Positions 6,890 to 9,367 of a stretch of 9,367 nucleotides of DNA are shown here, one piece after another; within the stretch, counting starts at the first letter, position 1, and each line of letters starts with the position of its first letter. Origin of the DNA: Bacteroidales bacterium (GTDB taxonomy: Bacteria > Bacteroidota > Bacteroidia > Bacteroidales > ML635J-15); the NCBI GenBank assembly GCA_028696755.1, contig JAQVGK010000102.1, positions 1-9,367 on the forward strand. The letters are read 5' to 3'. The notes under the pieces were generated by a model that saw only the letters and a list, made by a program, of their open reading frames with translations, searched no databases and was not told the DNA's origin. A program made the position numbers and the translations under genes.

Positions 6890-7273
6890 ATGAAAACGAA
6901 AGTCTTTTTATCACTTATTGTTATTGCAATGATTGCAGTATCTTGTGGGAGTAAATTAAAACGACAGAATGATTGTTATATTGAAGATTCTGAACAGCTC
7001 ATTAAGAATCTAGAATACGAGGAACTCGTTGATATTCTTGGCGAGCCGGATGACAAATCACCAAATCTTGAAGAACAGCAAATTACTGTTACATGGGAGA
7101 TTAACGATTTATTCAAAGAAGGGGGTAAGGGCTATGATAATAATACTCTATCATTGAAATTTGAAGCTTATTATAATGATGTTTATAAAAGCGTTGAACC
7201 CATTGGTAAACCAATCTGCGGGCACATGTTTAAAGATTACAATGGGGAAATAATGGGAGATTTGATTTGGTAG
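6890..7273 (+). CDS. Small lipoprotein of unknown function
   Basis: A 127-residue lipoprotein. The N-terminus has Lys2/Lys4, a hydrophobic core (VFLSLIVIAMI) and a lipobox AVSC with Cys19 as the lipidated residue, so the mature protein is about 109 residues and membrane-anchored. I took the ATG at 6890 because it gives a proper lipoprotein signal; an in-frame ATG at 6842 lies inside the upstream repeat and would push the signal inward. The mature part includes QLIKNLEYEELVDILGEPDD and ITVTWEIND. The helix followed by LGEPD loosely recalls small SmpA/BamE-like lipoproteins, but the match is too weak to name. Two further cysteines occur (DCYIED and PICGHMF). It is the first gene after repeat copy 3. 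Confidence 0.8.
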   Translation: MKTKVFLSLIVIAMIAVSCGSKLKRQNDCYIEDSEQLIKNLEYEELVDILGEPDDKSPNLEEQQITVTWEINDLFKEGGKGYDNNTLSLKFEAYYNDVYKSVEPIGKPICGHMFKDYNGEIMGDLIW

Positions 7274-7354
7274 AATTTGCACGTGATACACCTGTTATTA
7301 GCTACATGGCATCCTTACATCACTCGTATAGAAAAATGGTAATAATATTACTAG

Positions 7355-7362
7355 TAGATTTG
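7355..7362 (+). promoter_or_regulatory. Candidate -7 box for the 7450/7632 gene pair
   Basis: TAGATTTG matches the Bacteroidota -7 consensus TAnnTTTG in the 176-base gap after the lipoprotein gene. I see no good -33 element at the usual distance. It would give a leader of about 80 bases before the ATG at 7450. Weak evidence. Confidence 0.3.
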
Positions 7363-7449
7363 AAATCATTTATTGGAAAAAAATAGGATAACACTTTATT
7401 TTATGAATTACAATTTTTAAATTTAAAAGACATTTTAAACTTAAATAAT

Positions 7450-7632
7450 ATGAGAACACCGAAAATTATTACTACCGAAGAATTAGCAAAGTTAGAATTT
7501 AATGAGAAAAACTTTAACATATTAAAAAATCAAGTTAATAGTTTACAAACCTATATTAATTACAAAGATACTTTAGCTAAACCGCTTACTAGTACTGAAG
7601 ATATTAAGGATTTGACTAAAAAAAGTAAATAA
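7450..7632 (+). CDS. 60-residue protein, first of an overlapping pair
   Basis: A small, soluble, lysine- and asparagine-rich protein with no signal peptide, membrane helix or cysteine. It looks mainly helical (TTEELAKLEFNEKNFNILKN, then QVNSLQTYINYKDTL) with a polar tail. I recognise no family. What supports it as a gene is the leader without other features, codon use like its neighbours, and the TAATG junction, where its stop shares an A with the start codon of the next gene. That overlap usually means translational coupling and a joint role, perhaps as partners in one complex. Confidence 0.6.
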   Translation: MRTPKIITTEELAKLEFNEKNFNILKNQVNSLQTYINYKDTLAKPLTSTEDIKDLTKKSK

Positions 7633-7949
7633 TGGCAGAAAAAACACTTGAACAGAATATTGTGCATAAAGTTACTATTGATCAGCAATTTCAGAATTTC
7701 AACTCTACCTTGGCAACACTTAGAAAGGAAATTTTCTCTAATTTGTTACCAGTACAAGGAATGGATATTCAAGATAGTGCATGGGGTAAACCAAAAGGAA
7801 TTGAAAAAGTTACAATTAGTTTTACAGAGAATTCCTATTATTTACAAGTTAGTCCTGAACAAATTGAAAAAAATAAACTTCAAGAGACCATTGAGATGTT
7901 TAAATTGCATGGTTGGAAAGAGTTATTAAATAATAAATTGCTTCTGTAA
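7632..7949 (+). CDS. 105-residue cytoplasmic protein, second of an overlapping pair
   Basis: A small soluble protein of unknown function. Its ATG overlaps the stop of the 60-residue gene by one base, implying coupled translation. The sequence suggests an N-terminal helix (QQFQNFNSTLATLRKEIFS), a middle part with strands (GIEKVTISFTENSYYLQVS) and a C-terminal helix (KLQETIEMFKLHGWKELL). There is no signal peptide, no cysteine and no evident catalytic motif. An alternative frame of similar length over the same bases (7648-7929) lacks coupling and has poorer protein character, so I prefer this one. The two genes could be a chaperone/partner pair or a toxin-antitoxin-like pair, but nothing in the sequence decides this. 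Confidence 0.65.
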   Translation: MAEKTLEQNIVHKVTIDQQFQNFNSTLATLRKEIFSNLLPVQGMDIQDSAWGKPKGIEKVTISFTENSYYLQVSPEQIEKNKLQETIEMFKLHGWKELLNNKLLL

Positions 7950-7960
7950 AAAGATGAAAG

Positions 7961-8030
7961 GTGAGCAATGATGTTGGGTAACATCCGTTATGGCTCATGC
8001 CCATATGAACACGGAGCATTAGAGGCTAAT
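7961..8030 (+). other. Inverted-repeat-rich leader, possible structured RNA
   Basis: Between the stop at 7949 and the ATG at 8061 lie several potential stems. GATGTT (7970-7975) pairs with AACATC (7980-7985) around a GGGT loop. TATGG (7989-7993) pairs with CCATA (8001-8005). ATTAG (8018-8022) pairs with CTAAT (8026-8030). TGAGC (7962-7966) can also pair with GCTCA (7993-7997), which lies in the loop of the second hairpin, so a pseudoknot or alternative folding is possible. The stretch is more GC-balanced than its neighbours. It matches no riboswitch or RNA family I recognise, nor a terminator. Confidence 0.35.
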
Positions 8031-8060
8031 CATGTATGAAAATTATACAATATTCAAATT

Positions 8061-8702
8061 ATGATTATTACAATTGATGCAGGGCTAAACCTTGCAAGAT
8101 ATGATTTGTGTGAAAATACTCCTGATAATTGGGATGCGAGGAATCATGCGAATTGTACTGAGTACTCGAATTTAGATGGCATACACAATAAGAACAAAGA
8201 AAGCTTTTACTTTTTCTTTGACAACAAACATACATGTGATGATTTAGCAAATTTAGGTTGCAAAAAGAAAAAATTAAGTCAATACTGGTTGACAGAAACA
8301 AAGACAAAAATGCAAATCAAAATAATTGACTTTTCTCATTGTAAATGTATTCATGATGTTCTTGAAATCATTGATGTTCTAAACATGGATGTTTATAATA
8401 ATTCTATGAAACTTAATGGCTTGAAAAATGGAGAAAATGTCAGAGATTTTTCGGAACTAAAGTATCACACTCGTTCAAGAAGAATTTTTAATCATTGTCC
8501 AGAATTAATAGAAGTTTCGTGGTTTGGACAATTATTAACAGATTTCGACAATGGAACCTATTTTAAAAAGATATTAAAAGGGCTTAATCTTGATGGTTAT
8601 CGTTGGTGTGAAAACTTTAATCCATATAGTCTAACATATTGTTTATTAGATGATACAAAACTAGATAGCCTGCAGAAAGAGCGATTGCCTGTTTCGGACT
8701 AG
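8061..8702 (+). CDS. 213-residue orphan protein, possible RES/ART-like fold
   Basis: A soluble protein with no signal peptide or membrane helix. The ATG is the first after an in-frame TGA at 8037. Cysteines are frequent (17, 32, 59, 67, 94, 96 and others), without a regular zinc-finger spacing apart from HCKCIH (93-98). I recognise no clear family. The order of segments recalls RES-type and other ADP-ribosyltransferase-like proteins: LARYDL with Arg13, then TEYSNLDG (33-40), then ESFYFFFDNKHTCDDLA (47-63), then YWLTETKTKMQIKIIDF (75-91), and near the C-terminus LDGYRWCENFNPYSLTYCLL. RES toxins deplete NAD+, but that activity cannot be read from this sequence. No Xre-like antitoxin gene lies beside it. 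The unusual hairpin-rich leader upstream may control it. The gene is likely real; the fold is a guess. Confidence 0.7.
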   Translation: MIITIDAGLNLARYDLCENTPDNWDARNHANCTEYSNLDGIHNKNKESFYFFFDNKHTCDDLANLGCKKKKLSQYWLTETKTKMQIKIIDFSHCKCIHDVLEIIDVLNMDVYNNSMKLNGLKNGENVRDFSELKYHTRSRRIFNHCPELIEVSWFGQLLTDFDNGTYFKKILKGLNLDGYRWCENFNPYSLTYCLLDDTKLDSLQKERLPVSD

Positions 8703-8748
8703 TCTAACTTGCTATCTCTTTCGGCAATACCTAATCACAAATATAGAA

Positions 8749-8788
8749 CCCTCGCTGGCGCAAATTTAACTACAGTTCGGCTGTGCTA
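8749..8788. repeat. Degenerate GC-rich repeat, copy A
   Basis: Starts CCCTCGCTGGCG, identical over 12 bases to the copy at 9137, then diverges. It contains ACAG and CTGT flanking a TTCGG loop, so a small hairpin is kept even though the sequence differs. Confidence 0.5.
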
Positions 8789-8807
8789 TTACATCGCGTT
8801 GATCTCA

Positions 8808-8840
8808 CCCTCTGGCTTCGGTTGCAATCTGTGCCTTTGG
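8808..8840. repeat. Degenerate GC-rich repeat, copy B
   Basis: Aligns with the copy at 9137 over its length: CCCTC, TGGC, then GG, TTGCAATC, TGCC and TTGG in the same order with scattered substitutions and a two-base gap. The stem seen at 9145 is degraded here. Confidence 0.5.
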
Positions 8841-9136
8841 CATTACAGTCACCCTCACTCTCGCCCAGATTTTTCTGCGCCGAGCTCACATGAAAAACGC
8901 TCAGTTCCTAATCCGAGCGTACCAATTCATAAATTACGCCCCCAACCCCAACCCTACGAAGCATAACCCAAAATAAACCTTTTAAAAAATGGGTCGCCGA
9001 TAAAATAATTACTGCCTGAGCGTTCTATAATGCCATTTTCGAGGAAAACAGATGCTGATTTTTAACCCACGTAAGTATTGAATCATAATCAGACTACTTT
9101 TTGTCCATTATACCCAATTTTGGCAAAATGATTTCC

Positions 9137-9172
9137 CCCTCGCTGGCGTGGATTTGCAATCCATGCCCTTGG
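9137..9172. repeat. GC-rich repeat with 10-bp hairpin, copy C
   Basis: Begins CCCTCGCTGGCG. Bases 9145-9154 (GGCGTGGATT) pair with 9158-9167 (AATCCATGCC) around a TGC loop, with one G-T wobble. CTTGGGTTTT follows. Such dispersed short hairpins resemble REP-like elements; it might also end transcription. The family identity is inferred. Confidence 0.55.
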
Positions 9173-9367
9173 GTTTTCTGATATAGTTGGTCGAAAAAAT
9201 GTTTTGACTGTTGTTGATAGAGTCAGGTCATCAAACAAACCTTCCCAAAAACACGAACAATTTTATTATAAAATCAACAATAGTGATTGAAATCAAAATT
9301 ATATCAATAATGCGCAAATTTTCATCATTCTTCCTTTTCCTTTTTTTCATAGTAATCGAATTTTAAA

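Larger units (their letters stand above)
8703..9367. other. 665-base region without a convincing gene
   Basis: This stretch holds three degenerate GC-rich repeats (8749, 8808, 9137) set in AT-rich DNA. A + frame of 85 codons (8709-8966) crosses two of them, but it is Pro/Ser/His-rich, unlike any neighbour, and starts inside a repeat-rich tract, so I do not call it. At 9310-9366 an 18-codon frame (MRKFSSFFLFLFFIVIEF) looks like a signal peptide but stops at once. Otherwise I see no RNA gene or clear promoter; the hairpin at 9145-9167 followed by GGGTTTT is the nearest thing to a terminator. Confidence 0.6.

Noticed and set aside
7961..8030. RNA antitoxin of a type III toxin-antitoxin system
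   Set aside because: Such RNAs are tandem repeats of about 30-40 bases ahead of a ToxN-like gene. Here the hairpins are not repeats of each other and the 8061 protein does not resemble ToxN.
8709..8966. An 85-codon + frame in the terminal gap
   Set aside because: It spans two degenerate repeats, is rich in Pro, Ser and His unlike its neighbours, and has no recognisable domain or leader.

Overview
The window looks like the chromosome of an AT-rich Bacteroidota. The signs are a C-terminal type IX secretion (T9SS) sorting domain, a LytS-type kinase with a two-component-regulator beta-propeller sensor, gene starts preceded by A/T-rich leaders without Shine-Dalgarno sites, and Bacteroidota-like -7 boxes (TAnnTTTG). 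All supported genes are on the + strand. I cannot name the species.

Left part (1-3474): a two-component pair. A LytTR-family response regulator is cut by the left edge: its frame stays open to base 2, and the visible start of the protein looks like the end of a receiver domain. Eleven bases later comes a 996-residue membrane histidine kinase with a periplasmic propeller, Y_Y_Y domain, one membrane helix and a LytS-type kinase core.

Middle part (3475-7273): an accessory-looking row of small membrane, exported and lipid-anchored proteins. Three near-identical copies of a ~33 bp sequence (3681, 5083, 6842) cut the row into modules of about 1.4 and 1.76 kb. Each copy lies just upstream of the first gene of a module, at nearly the same distance from its ATG and in the same reading phase. 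Module 1 holds two paralogues that share a ~48-residue N-terminal domain but differ in their C-terminal halves (multi-span membrane protein versus one helix plus SH3-like domain). Module 2 holds two exported proteins, one a T9SS substrate with an internal duplication. Module 3 begins with a lipoprotein.

Right part (7274-9367): two tiny genes with overlapping stop and start (7450, 7632), a short stretch rich in inverted repeats (7961-8030), and a 213-residue orphan protein (8061-8702) whose motif layout suggests, weakly, a RES/ADP-ribosyltransferase-like fold. The last 665 bases carry no convincing gene but hold three degenerate copies of a GC-rich repeat, one forming a 10-bp hairpin.

Nothing seen directly links the modules to the two-component system. 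The most distinctive signal is the in-phase leader repeat that heads each module.
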